From Clostridia bacterium (GTDB taxonomy: Bacteria; Bacillota; Clostridia; Oscillospirales; CAG-272): a DNA stretch of 20,288 bases. This document shows positions 14,286 through 20,288 of the stretch, in pieces. Every line of letters begins with the position of its first letter. Positions within the stretch are counted from its first letter, which is position 1. The notes beneath the pieces were generated by a model. That model did no database searches. It was not told where the DNA came from and saw only the letters and a program-made list of their open reading frames with translations. The stretch is taken from assembly GCA_024404435.1 (NCBI GenBank), contig JAKSPW010000003.1, positions 1-20,288 on the forward strand, read 5' to 3'. Both the position numbers and the translations under genes were made by a program.

Positions 14286-15584
14286 TCATCGCTTTTTCCG
14301 TGCTTCTTCCGACACTTCCCGACGCATGACGAGAAGCACCGTCACGTTGACTACCGTCATGACTCCGACGGTAAGGTCGGCAAGAGCCCACGCAACGCCG
14401 GTATTTATAAGCCGTCCCGAAAAAGCCAGAACGGAGGATACAGCCGCGTACACGGCGCAGGGAAGCTTTGACTCTGTGAAATATCCTATCGCCGTGTTTG
14501 CGTAGTACAGCCCCGCCGCGAGAGTCGCATAAGCGAATAGGATAACGGAAACGCCGATCGCGCAATAAGCGCCGCCGCCGAGTACGTCACCGAATGCCGA
14601 AAGGGTGAGCGGTACCCCGTCGAGCCCCGTGAGCGTATTCTTCTTTTCGTATATCAGGATGACGAAGGCGGTCATGCTGCAAAGCACGAGCGTGTCTGCG
14701 ATCACCTCGAAAATGCCGAAGCAGCCCTGATGATGCGGACTTTTCACGTCTGATGCGGCATGAGCCGTCGGAGCTGTTCCGCAGCCCGCCTCGTTTGAGA
14801 AAATTCCCCGCGTGACTCCGTATCTCAGCGCTTCACGCATCCCGAGGCCGACGGTGCCTCCCGTGACGCCCTTTACGGTGAACGCGCCCTTCAGGATATC
14901 GCCGAATATCTCGGGGAGCAACCGGAGATTCATGAAGATCACCGTAAGAGACAGAATGATATAAACTGCAGACAGGACGGGTATGAGAGAAGACATGAAC
15001 GACGTGATCTTCTCCTTGCCGCCTACGGCGACGGCGACTACGCCGACGGCGAGAAGCGAGCCGACGAGGTACTTCGGCAGATCGGGGAAGACCGCACAGG
15101 CGGAGCCTGACTGAATGACGTTGCCCATGACGAGCGAGTTTACGATGCAGAGTGCCGCGAAAACGCCTCCGAGCACGCCCGAGCCCCGCTTTATATATTT
15201 CCGCATCCCGTCTCGCATGGTATACATCGAGCCGCCGTAGTGACGGACGCCGTCGCTTCTTCTGTACTTTACGGCAAGCACGACCTCTCCGTATTTTACG
15301 CTCATGGAAACGAGGGCACCGATCCACATCCACATGACTGCACCCGGGCCTCCGGCTGTAACGGCTGTCGCGACACCCGCGACGTTTCCGACGCCGAGCG
15401 TGCCCGCGAGTGCCGTACACATCGCCCTCCACGGGGAAGTTCCGCTTCCCGCCGCTGACTCCTTCAGGTCGCGGAAAAAACGGCGCGGAGAGAGAATTCG
15501 GTGCAGCCTCGTCTCAAATGCCAGAACCGCGCCGCAGAACGCGAGCATCACGGGCATGACCGCCCCATTCAGTATTTCAAGCAT
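14286..15584 (-). CDS. Sodium:alanine symporter family (AGCS) transporter
   Basis: The 432-residue membrane protein, with about ten or eleven hydrophobic segments, carries the AGCS signature region GTLGVGNVAGVATAVTAGGP (about 61-80) and VMWMWIGALVSMSVKYGEVVLAV. It also has NEAGCGTAPTAHAASD in the middle, which is conserved in sodium-coupled alanine/glycine carriers. It should import a small neutral amino acid with sodium; which one is not readable. The family is typically a little longer (about 450-490), the difference being at the ends. AAAGGGGAT stands before the ATG. It follows the palindromic terminator of the upstream unit, with no strong promoter after it. Confidence 0.93.
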   Translation of the reverse strand: MLEILNGAVMPVMLAFCGAVLAFETRLHRILSPRRFFRDLKESAAGSGTSPWRAMCTALAGTLGVGNVAGVATAVTAGGPGAVMWMWIGALVSMSVKYGEVVLAVKYRRSDGVRHYGGSMYTMRDGMRKYIKRGSGVLGGVFAALCIVNSLVMGNVIQSGSACAVFPDLPKYLVGSLLAVGVVAVAVGGKEKITSFMSSLIPVLSAVYIILSLTVIFMNLRLLPEIFGDILKGAFTVKGVTGGTVGLGMREALRYGVTRGIFSNEAGCGTAPTAHAASDVKSPHHQGCFGIFEVIADTLVLCSMTAFVILIYEKKNTLTGLDGVPLTLSAFGDVLGGGAYCAIGVSVILFAYATLAAGLYYANTAIGYFTESKLPCAVYAAVSSVLAFSGRLINTGVAWALADLTVGVMTVVNVTVLLVMRREVSEEARKKR

Positions 15585-15604
15585 ATTATCCCCTTTGTCA
15601 TGTT

Positions 15605-15639
15605 AAAAAAGTTCCGCGTGTGAGCTCACACGCGGAACT
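15605..15639 (-). terminator. Palindromic terminator after WG-repeat gene
   Basis: Bases 15610-15639 are a perfect 30-bp palindrome (arm AGTTCCGCGTGTGAG), forming up to a 13-bp stem with a tiny loop. On the minus strand it is followed by TTTTTT (15610-15605). It lies between the WG-repeat gene and the AGCS gene, 21 bases before the start of the latter. Confidence 0.88.
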
Positions 15640-15675
15640 GCCGCAATAGATTATATGACGTGACACGGGAAAAAA

Positions 15676-17430
15676 TCACTTTGTCATCTTTCTCATGATC
15701 TCCCAGCCGGCGTCGTCGGAATAAGCGACGAACACGCCGTCGGAGCAGGTCGAGATGCTCTTATAGGCAAACGGCAGGACGACGTTTCCCACGGTGTCGA
15801 TGACTCCGCATCTGCCGTCCGCGGTTTTCAGTACGCCGAGGCCCTCGGAGAACGGGGAAGCGTATGAATACACGGGCTCTGCTATCCACGCGCCGGTGTA
15901 ATCCATGTAGCCGTACTTTCCGTCTCTTTCAAGGCAGATGATACCGTCGGAATACGACTTTATCTTGTATCCGACAGGAACGGGGAATATCTTTCCGCTC
16001 TTGTCTATCAGTACCTCGTCGGACGAGAAGACGAGTATCTTGTTGTTCGTCTGATAATTGAAGTAGTCTATCGTCTCGCGCCTAACTCTCACGAGCCCGT
16101 GGTCATAGTAGAAATAACCTATGCTTTCGGGGCCCGCCGATATCGGAGCCATATAGTTGGAAATGAGATACTTGTCTATCTTCGTGTCGTTGTATTTGTC
16201 AAGCGTCTTGAATGCACTGTTGCCGGACGAGTTTACGAAGAAGAGACCGCCGTCCTGATAATACTCTTCCGTCACGACGCAGCCGAGTCCCTCGCTGAAG
16301 TTGTACGCTCTGTCGAAGGACTTTTCGCTGATCTTCGTGTCGTAGAGCTTGTAGTTCCACGCGATCTTGTGCTTTACGTCTATCTTCGAGTCGAGCGTCT
16401 TTTTGTATTCGTTGTACTTTTCGGCATAGAGCTTCAGACCGCTGTCGGAAAGACCGTAATACGCGGGATAGTCGAAGTAGACACCGCGTCCGTCGACCGA
16501 GTCGTCGTAGTCGGACGGGGCGAAATATCCGCTGCCCGAGAGATAATAGTAGGCCTTCGTTTCCTCGTATCCCTCGTTTCCGACCTCAAGCAGCTTTTTT
16601 ACTTCTTCCTTGATCTTTTCCTTCAGCTCGTCCTCCGTCAGCTTCTTGTATTCTTCCTTTTCTGTGTCGAGGCCCTTGATCTTTCCCTCGACGAGGACGG
16701 AGTTTTCCTTTTCGTGCGGTTCGCGCACCCGCGTTATCTTCTTTTCTTTTTCAATATCGAAGCCGTCCCAGAGCGCGTTGCCGACCGTCGTCATGCGGTA
16801 GAACAGCGGATTTCCCGACGCGTCTCTCGTATAGGCGGGGATATAATCGGTGTCGTTGAAGCTTGTTAAAAATCTGCCCGTGTTGGAGTAGACATCAATG
16901 CTTTCGCCGTTGTCGACGAAGATGAAGCCCATGTACATTTCCATCGCGGGACGGGCCTCCGTCGCGTCGGTGTATACGGCCTCGAACTTCGCATAGTCGC
17001 TCGTCTGCTTCTGCTCGAGCTTCTTTACCGTTCTGTCACGGAGAGAATACTTGTCGGGGAGGGTGAAGCCCGCCTTCATCTTCGCGATGACGAAGCTGTT
17101 TCCGTCGTACGGAAGATCGGTCGTGCGGTATCCCTCGGCGACGAGGTTGCCGGCACCGGAGAGCTTCGCTTTTTCGGCGGAAAACTTCGTCGGATCGCTG
17201 ACTTTTACCACGCTGTCCGACGGGGAAGTCACGATCTGACCGATTATTTCTTCGACCGTGATCGTCGGCTCTTTCTCCTCGCGGGTGAAGATGTCGCTCG
17301 TCGTTTCCTCGGTCTCCTCAGTCTGAAAAACGGGTTCTTCCTCTTTCTTACGGCTGTTGCCGATGATGAGCGCGACGGATGCAAGCACAAACACAAATAC
17401 AAGGAGTATTGACGTTATTCTTTTTTTCAT
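15676..17430 (-). CDS. Membrane-anchored WG-repeat protein
   Basis: The 584-residue protein has one N-terminal membrane segment (about 5-24, then RKKEEE), so the bulk should lie outside the membrane, followed by an acidic Thr/Glu linker. The C-terminal part has WG-type repeats: DGKYGYMDYTGAWIAEPVY, then ASPFSEGLGVLKTADGRCGV and IDTVGNVVLPFAYKSI, with an earlier FSEGLGCVV copy. WG repeats form beta-propeller-like structures whose ligands are mostly unknown. A Lys/Glu-rich helical stretch (about 255-295) divides the protein. AAAGGAG lies 6 bases before the ATG, and the gene starts 11 bases after rlmH, so it ends the galactokinase-rlmH unit. Function is unknown. Confidence 0.82.
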   Translation of the reverse strand: MKKRITSILLVFVFVLASVALIIGNSRKKEEEPVFQTEETEETTSDIFTREEKEPTITVEEIIGQIVTSPSDSVVKVSDPTKFSAEKAKLSGAGNLVAEGYRTTDLPYDGNSFVIAKMKAGFTLPDKYSLRDRTVKKLEQKQTSDYAKFEAVYTDATEARPAMEMYMGFIFVDNGESIDVYSNTGRFLTSFNDTDYIPAYTRDASGNPLFYRMTTVGNALWDGFDIEKEKKITRVREPHEKENSVLVEGKIKGLDTEKEEYKKLTEDELKEKIKEEVKKLLEVGNEGYEETKAYYYLSGSGYFAPSDYDDSVDGRGVYFDYPAYYGLSDSGLKLYAEKYNEYKKTLDSKIDVKHKIAWNYKLYDTKISEKSFDRAYNFSEGLGCVVTEEYYQDGGLFFVNSSGNSAFKTLDKYNDTKIDKYLISNYMAPISAGPESIGYFYYDHGLVRVRRETIDYFNYQTNNKILVFSSDEVLIDKSGKIFPVPVGYKIKSYSDGIICLERDGKYGYMDYTGAWIAEPVYSYASPFSEGLGVLKTADGRCGVIDTVGNVVLPFAYKSISTCSDGVFVAYSDDAGWEIMRKMTK

Positions 17431-17441
17431 GTTAAACTCCT

Positions 17442-17924
17442 TTACTTGTGGTATTTTCCGCCCGACGAGATCTCGTGAGCTCTGTATACGGCCTCGTAGA
17501 GCATGACGCGCGCAAGCTTGTGCGGGAAGGTCATTTTTGACATCGAGAGCTTCAGATCGGCTTTCGCCTTCACCTTATCGGAAAGGCCGAACGACGAGCC
17601 GATGATGAGAGTGACCGATGAATACCCGCTTGTCGCCGTTTTGTCGAGCAGGGAGGAGAATTCCTCCGAGGTCATATGTACTCCCTCGACGCACATGGCG
17701 ATGACGTAAGAACGTGAGGGGATCGCCGCGAGGATCTTCTCCGCCTCGCGGTCAAGCGCGGCGCTTATCTGCGAGGGCGACGGATTATCGGGCAGCTTTT
17801 CGTCTTTCAGCTCGATCTCACTGACGTGACACTTGCCGCCGAGCCTTTTTTTGTACTCGTCAGCCGCTTCGCGGAAATACTTTTCTTTGAGCGAGCCGAG
17901 AGCTATCAGGTTGATATTCTGCAT
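17442..17924 (-). CDS. rlmH: 23S rRNA (pseudouridine-1915-N3)-methyltransferase RlmH
   Basis: RlmH methylates pseudouridine 1915 in helix 69 of 23S rRNA on the assembled ribosome, using S-adenosylmethionine. The 160-residue protein matches the SPOUT-family YbeA pattern: INLIALGSLKEKYFREAADEYKKRL at the N-terminus, AMCVEGVHMTSEEFSSLL, the SAM-binding knot segment LIIGSSFGLSD, and the C-terminus MTFPHKLARVMLYEAVYRAH ending GGKYHK. Length is normal. It begins one base after the stop of the small membrane protein gene, so they are co-transcribed. Confidence 0.97.
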   Translation of the reverse strand: MQNINLIALGSLKEKYFREAADEYKKRLGGKCHVSEIELKDEKLPDNPSPSQISAALDREAEKILAAIPSRSYVIAMCVEGVHMTSEEFSSLLDKTATSGYSSVTLIIGSSFGLSDKVKAKADLKLSMSKMTFPHKLARVMLYEAVYRAHEISSGGKYHK

Positions 17925-17925
17925 C

Positions 17926-18327
17926 TTAACTGATTTTCCGTATCAATTCTTCGAGATATATCTCAAAATAATTCACGAGTATCGTCACGACCATCGGGAG
18001 AAAAACGTACAGAAGCTTTCTTGCCTTCGGCTTCCTTACGGCTTCTTTTTCGAGGTATTCCGTCTTTCTGTCCTCGGACCAGTCAGCCGGCAGATTTTCT
18101 CTCGGCGTCGGAGCCGGTGACATCGTCATGCCGTTCATGAAGAAGAATATGACGAACAGCAGCGTCGCGATCCCGACGTAAGCCGTGATGCCGACGTAGT
18201 AGATCCTGTGGTCGAATTTATCGGCAAAATAAAGAATTGCTTTGTAGATCGCAAAAACGAGAATGAAAATGCCGACGAGCGCAAAGACTTTTTTCTTTGC
18301 GCTCTTTTTTACGGTGATTTTTTTCAT
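17926..18327 (-). CDS. Small membrane protein of unknown function
   Basis: I do not recognise a family. The 133-residue protein has a very basic N-terminus (MKKITVKKSAKKK), two hydrophobic helices (about 14-34 and 43-64), a charged stretch with SPAPTPRENLPADWSEDRKT, and a third hydrophobic segment near the C-terminus (about 105-121), ending ELIRKIS. The ATG overlaps the galactokinase stop (ATGA) and the stop lies next to the rlmH start, so it is tightly coupled to both. It may be a membrane tether or scaffold; there is no direct evidence. Confidence 0.75.
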   Translation of the reverse strand: MKKITVKKSAKKKVFALVGIFILVFAIYKAILYFADKFDHRIYYVGITAYVGIATLLFVIFFFMNGMTMSPAPTPRENLPADWSEDRKTEYLEKEAVRKPKARKLLYVFLPMVVTILVNYFEIYLEELIRKIS

Positions 18328-19613
18328 ATTTTCAGTTCAACGGCGCCGTCGCGTCTGACGGAGAGAACGTGGCATGAGCCTTCTCCGAAGACGGAGTCCA
18401 TGAGAGCCTTGTATTCTGCCGTGTCGGATACGGGGACGAACGCCTGGATCGTTCCGGCAAAGCCGCCGCCGTGGACTCTGCACGCGGATTTTTTACCCTT
18501 GAGGAAGTCTTCGGTTATGCAGAGTGCAGCGGAAAGTCCCTGCTCGGAAACGTTCTTCGTCGTGTAAACGTTCTGGCAGTAGCAGAAGCTCGAAAGCCCG
18601 CTTGCCGTCTCGCCTGCGAGGAACGCATCGACGTCGCCCGCCTTAAGAGCCTTGACCTGCGCGCCGACTCTTTCGTTCTCTCTGATGAAGTGCATTGCAC
18701 GGAGGAACGCGCGGTCTCCGCATTTTTCGCGGATGAGTGCGGCGTTGTCCGTGATGTCTTTCATTTCAAAGCCGCGGAGAACTTCACGTCCGAGAACTGC
18801 TGCGACCGACTTCATTTCTGCGGGTACGGAGGCGTAGTCTTCGTTGAGGTCGGCGTGATTTCCGCCGGTGTTGACGATGCAGAGGGAATAGCCTGCCTTC
18901 GTGAGGTCGAAGTCGAGGCTTTCGATGACGGGATTCTTCGGATCCATGAAATCGATCGTGATAAATCCGCCGACTGCGCACGCGGTCTGATCCATCAGTC
19001 CGCAGGGCTTGCCGAAGTATACGTTCTCGGCGTACTGAGCCATTTTCGCGATCTCGACGTTCGGTACCTTTCCGTCGTTGTAGAGGTGATTCAGGATATT
19101 GCCGACCATGACCTCGAAAGCGGCGGACGAGGAAACGCCCGAGCCCTTGAGCACGTTCGACGTGGTGTAAGCGTTGAAGCCGCCGATCTTGTATCCGGCG
19201 TTCAGAAATGCCTTCTGCATGCCTGCGATGATGGCAGCGGAAGTGAAGAAAAGGGACTCGTCGACGGAGTCGCACTTGCCCTTTGCCACAACGTCCTCGG
19301 GGAAGCCTTCGCTCTTGATGCGGACGACTCCGTCATCCGTTGCGGAAGCGACGGCGAGAATGTCGAGGTTGACGCTTGCGGCGACGACTCTGCCGTGGTT
19401 GTGGTCGGTGTGGTTGCCGGAGATCTCACTTCTGCCGCCGACGGAGAAAAGTCTCACGTCAGCGTCTCCGTACAGCTCGGAGAAGCTGTCGAGTGCCTTT
19501 GTATATCTCTCACGCTCTGCGGGGATCTTTGCCGCGTCGACAGAGAGAGAGTCAGTCAGAGCGGAGTCGAGTTTTCCGTCCGAGATAAGCTTTTTAAAGT
19601 CGATATTCTTCAT
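18324..19613 (-). CDS. galK: Galactokinase-family GHMP kinase
   Basis: Galactokinase phosphorylates galactose at C1 with ATP, the first step of the Leloir pathway. The 429-residue protein has the N-terminal sugar site as GGRSEISGNHTDHNHG (59-74), the GHMP ATP loop KGSGVSSSAAFEV (156-168), the catalytic aspartate in GLMDQ (D209) and the C-terminal VHGGGFAGTIQAF. In standard galactokinases the first motif reads GEHTDY; here Asn67 replaces the Glu and HN replaces the Tyr, so another sugar is possible. I recall this variant from other clostridial galactokinase-family proteins. No galT or galE is near. AAAGGAA lies before the ATG and a promoter lies at 19656-19684. It leads the unit with rlmH. Confidence 0.85.
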   Translation of the reverse strand: MKNIDFKKLISDGKLDSALTDSLSVDAAKIPAERERYTKALDSFSELYGDADVRLFSVGGRSEISGNHTDHNHGRVVAASVNLDILAVASATDDGVVRIKSEGFPEDVVAKGKCDSVDESLFFTSAAIIAGMQKAFLNAGYKIGGFNAYTTSNVLKGSGVSSSAAFEVMVGNILNHLYNDGKVPNVEIAKMAQYAENVYFGKPCGLMDQTACAVGGFITIDFMDPKNPVIESLDFDLTKAGYSLCIVNTGGNHADLNEDYASVPAEMKSVAAVLGREVLRGFEMKDITDNAALIREKCGDRAFLRAMHFIRENERVGAQVKALKAGDVDAFLAGETASGLSSFCYCQNVYTTKNVSEQGLSAALCITEDFLKGKKSACRVHGGGFAGTIQAFVPVSDTAEYKALMDSVFGEGSCHVLSVRRDGAVELKI

Positions 19614-19655
19614 TTCGGTTCCTTTCGGCTAAAGACGCCAATGTCTTTTTTTCTT

Positions 19656-19684
19656 ATTATACTATTTTTTCACCCGTTTCACAA
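19656..19684 (-). promoter_or_regulatory. Sigma-A promoter of galactokinase-rlmH unit
   Basis: On the minus strand TTGTGA (19684-19679) and TATAAT (19661-19656) have a 17-base spacer. A small leader hairpin, AAAGAC/GTCTTT (within 19630-19648), lies between the start site and the ribosome binding site. Confidence 0.78.
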
Positions 19685-19706
19685 GAGAAATATGTAAATA
19701 TTTATC

Positions 19707-19735
19707 TTGTTAAAACTTTCATTCTGTGTTAAAAT
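19707..19735 (+). promoter_or_regulatory. Sigma-A promoter of dus gene
   Basis: TTGTTA (19707-19712) and TAAAAT (19730-19735) have a 17-base spacer, and TGT before the -10 gives an extended -10. It diverges from the galactokinase promoter. Confidence 0.7.
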
Positions 19736-19763
19736 ACTAAAAAAGCGAAGGGAGTGACGGAGA

Positions 19764-20288
19764 GTGAAGATAAAAGCGGGACTGTCGCCGATGGCGGGCT
19801 TCACGGACGCGCCGTTCAGAGTGATCTGCTCGGAAATGGGCGCAGACTACACGGTGACCGAAATGGTCTCTGCGGTCGCAGTCTGTTATGGCGACAAAAA
19901 GACCTTCGCGATCTCCGGAATTTCGCCCCTTGAAGCGCCCTGCGCCATTCAGATTTTCGGTCACGATCCGGAAATGATGGCACACGCTGCAGAGGTGCTG
20001 ATCGAAAAAGCCGAAGTCGCGCCCTGCGCGATCGACGTAAACATGGGCTGCCCCGTGAGAAAGATCGTCACCTCCGGCGACGGCTCCGCGCTGATGAAAA
20101 CGCCGCCTCTTGCCGCCCAGATCGTGAAAAAGGTAAAAGAAGTGACTGAAAAGCACGGTCTGCCTCTTTGGGTGAAGATCCGTGCGGGATGGGACAAAAA
20201 GAGCATCAACGCGCCGTATTTTGCATCCGTCGTCGCCGACGCGGGTGCTGACAGGATAACGGTACACGGCAGAACGAGAGACATGATG
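19764..20288 (+). CDS. dus: tRNA-dihydrouridine synthase (DusB-like), 5' part
   Basis: The frame runs open to the right edge, so only the first 175 residues are present. The enzyme reduces uridines in the tRNA D-loop with FMN and NADPH. Visible marks are LSPMAGFTDAPFR (FMN-binding start of the TIM barrel), TEMVSA, APCAIQIFGHDPEMMA, IDVNMGCPVRKI with the catalytic cysteine C96, SGDGSALMKTP, VKIRAGWDK and ITVHGRTR. The order and wording fit the bacterial DusB group. The start is GTG at 19764, with AAGGGAG 9 bases upstream and LSPMAG falling at the usual distance from the N-terminus. It is transcribed away from galactokinase. Confidence 0.93.
   Translation, partial: MKIKAGLSPMAGFTDAPFRVICSEMGADYTVTEMVSAVAVCYGDKKTFAISGISPLEAPCAIQIFGHDPEMMAHAAEVLIEKAEVAPCAIDVNMGCPVRKIVTSGDGSALMKTPPLAAQIVKKVKEVTEKHGLPLWVKIRAGWDKKSINAPYFASVVADAGADRITVHGRTRDMM

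Noticed and set aside
15619..15630. TGTGAGCTCACA resembling a CRP binding site
   Set aside because: It is just the centre of the palindromic terminator; a CRP site needs a 6-base spacer between TGTGA and TCACA, and the gap here is 2.
18471..19697. Long plus-strand open frame (408 codons) opposite galactokinase
   Set aside because: It is antisense to a gene with clear GHMP motifs, has no family-like motifs and has no ribosome binding site; it arises from codon bias.

Overview
The window reads as a stretch of chromosome from a spore-forming, low-to-mid GC Firmicute of the class Clostridia, probably an uncultured gut lineage. The reasons are a compact spoVAC-spoVAD-spoVAE operon, strong AGGAGG-type ribosome binding sites, consensus TTGACA/TATAAT promoters, an HPr-like protein, DUF1700/DUF4097 membrane proteins and WG-repeat proteins. 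It is mostly housekeeping chromosome. I see no transposase, integrase, phage module, CRISPR array or recognisable defence system. No intergenic stretch longer than 300 bases is left unexplained.

Layout. 1-1298: the end of a DUF1700-like membrane protein and a DUF4097 beta-repeat protein, closed by a terminator. 1299-3186: the spoVA operon (dipicolinate channel genes) behind a sigma-G-like promoter that abuts that terminator. 3291-3656: a one-gene unit for an HPr-like protein with no histidine but with a serine at position 46. 3674-4611: smpB followed at once by ssrA (tmRNA), the two partners of trans-translation, with a terminator. 4675-6489 (minus): two tandem, leaderless NodB-type polysaccharide deacetylases. 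6499-11272 (plus): a HAD phosphatase, trkA, trkH and a VanY-like lipoprotein, apparently one transcription unit. 11247-14242 (minus): ppa, obg, a coupled unknown ORF and a BIG2 lipoprotein, ending in a terminator shared with the convergent plus-strand unit. 14286-15584 (minus): an AGCS sodium:amino-acid symporter. 15605-19684 (minus): galactokinase-like gene, small membrane protein, rlmH and a membrane-anchored WG-repeat protein. 19707-20288 (plus): the start of a tRNA-dihydrouridine synthase gene, cut by the window edge.

The themes are spore maturation (spoVA), translation quality control and RNA maintenance (smpB/ssrA, rlmH, dus, obg), potassium uptake (trkAH), envelope work (VanY, BIG2 and WG proteins, DUF4097) and carbohydrate metabolism (deacetylases, galactokinase). 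The most unusual items are a degenerate inverted copy of the tmRNA 3' end just past ssrA, a perfect 15-bp inverted repeat inside the small ORF coupled to obg, the Crh-like HPr protein, and the tandem leaderless deacetylases. No complete new system can be demonstrated from the sequence alone.
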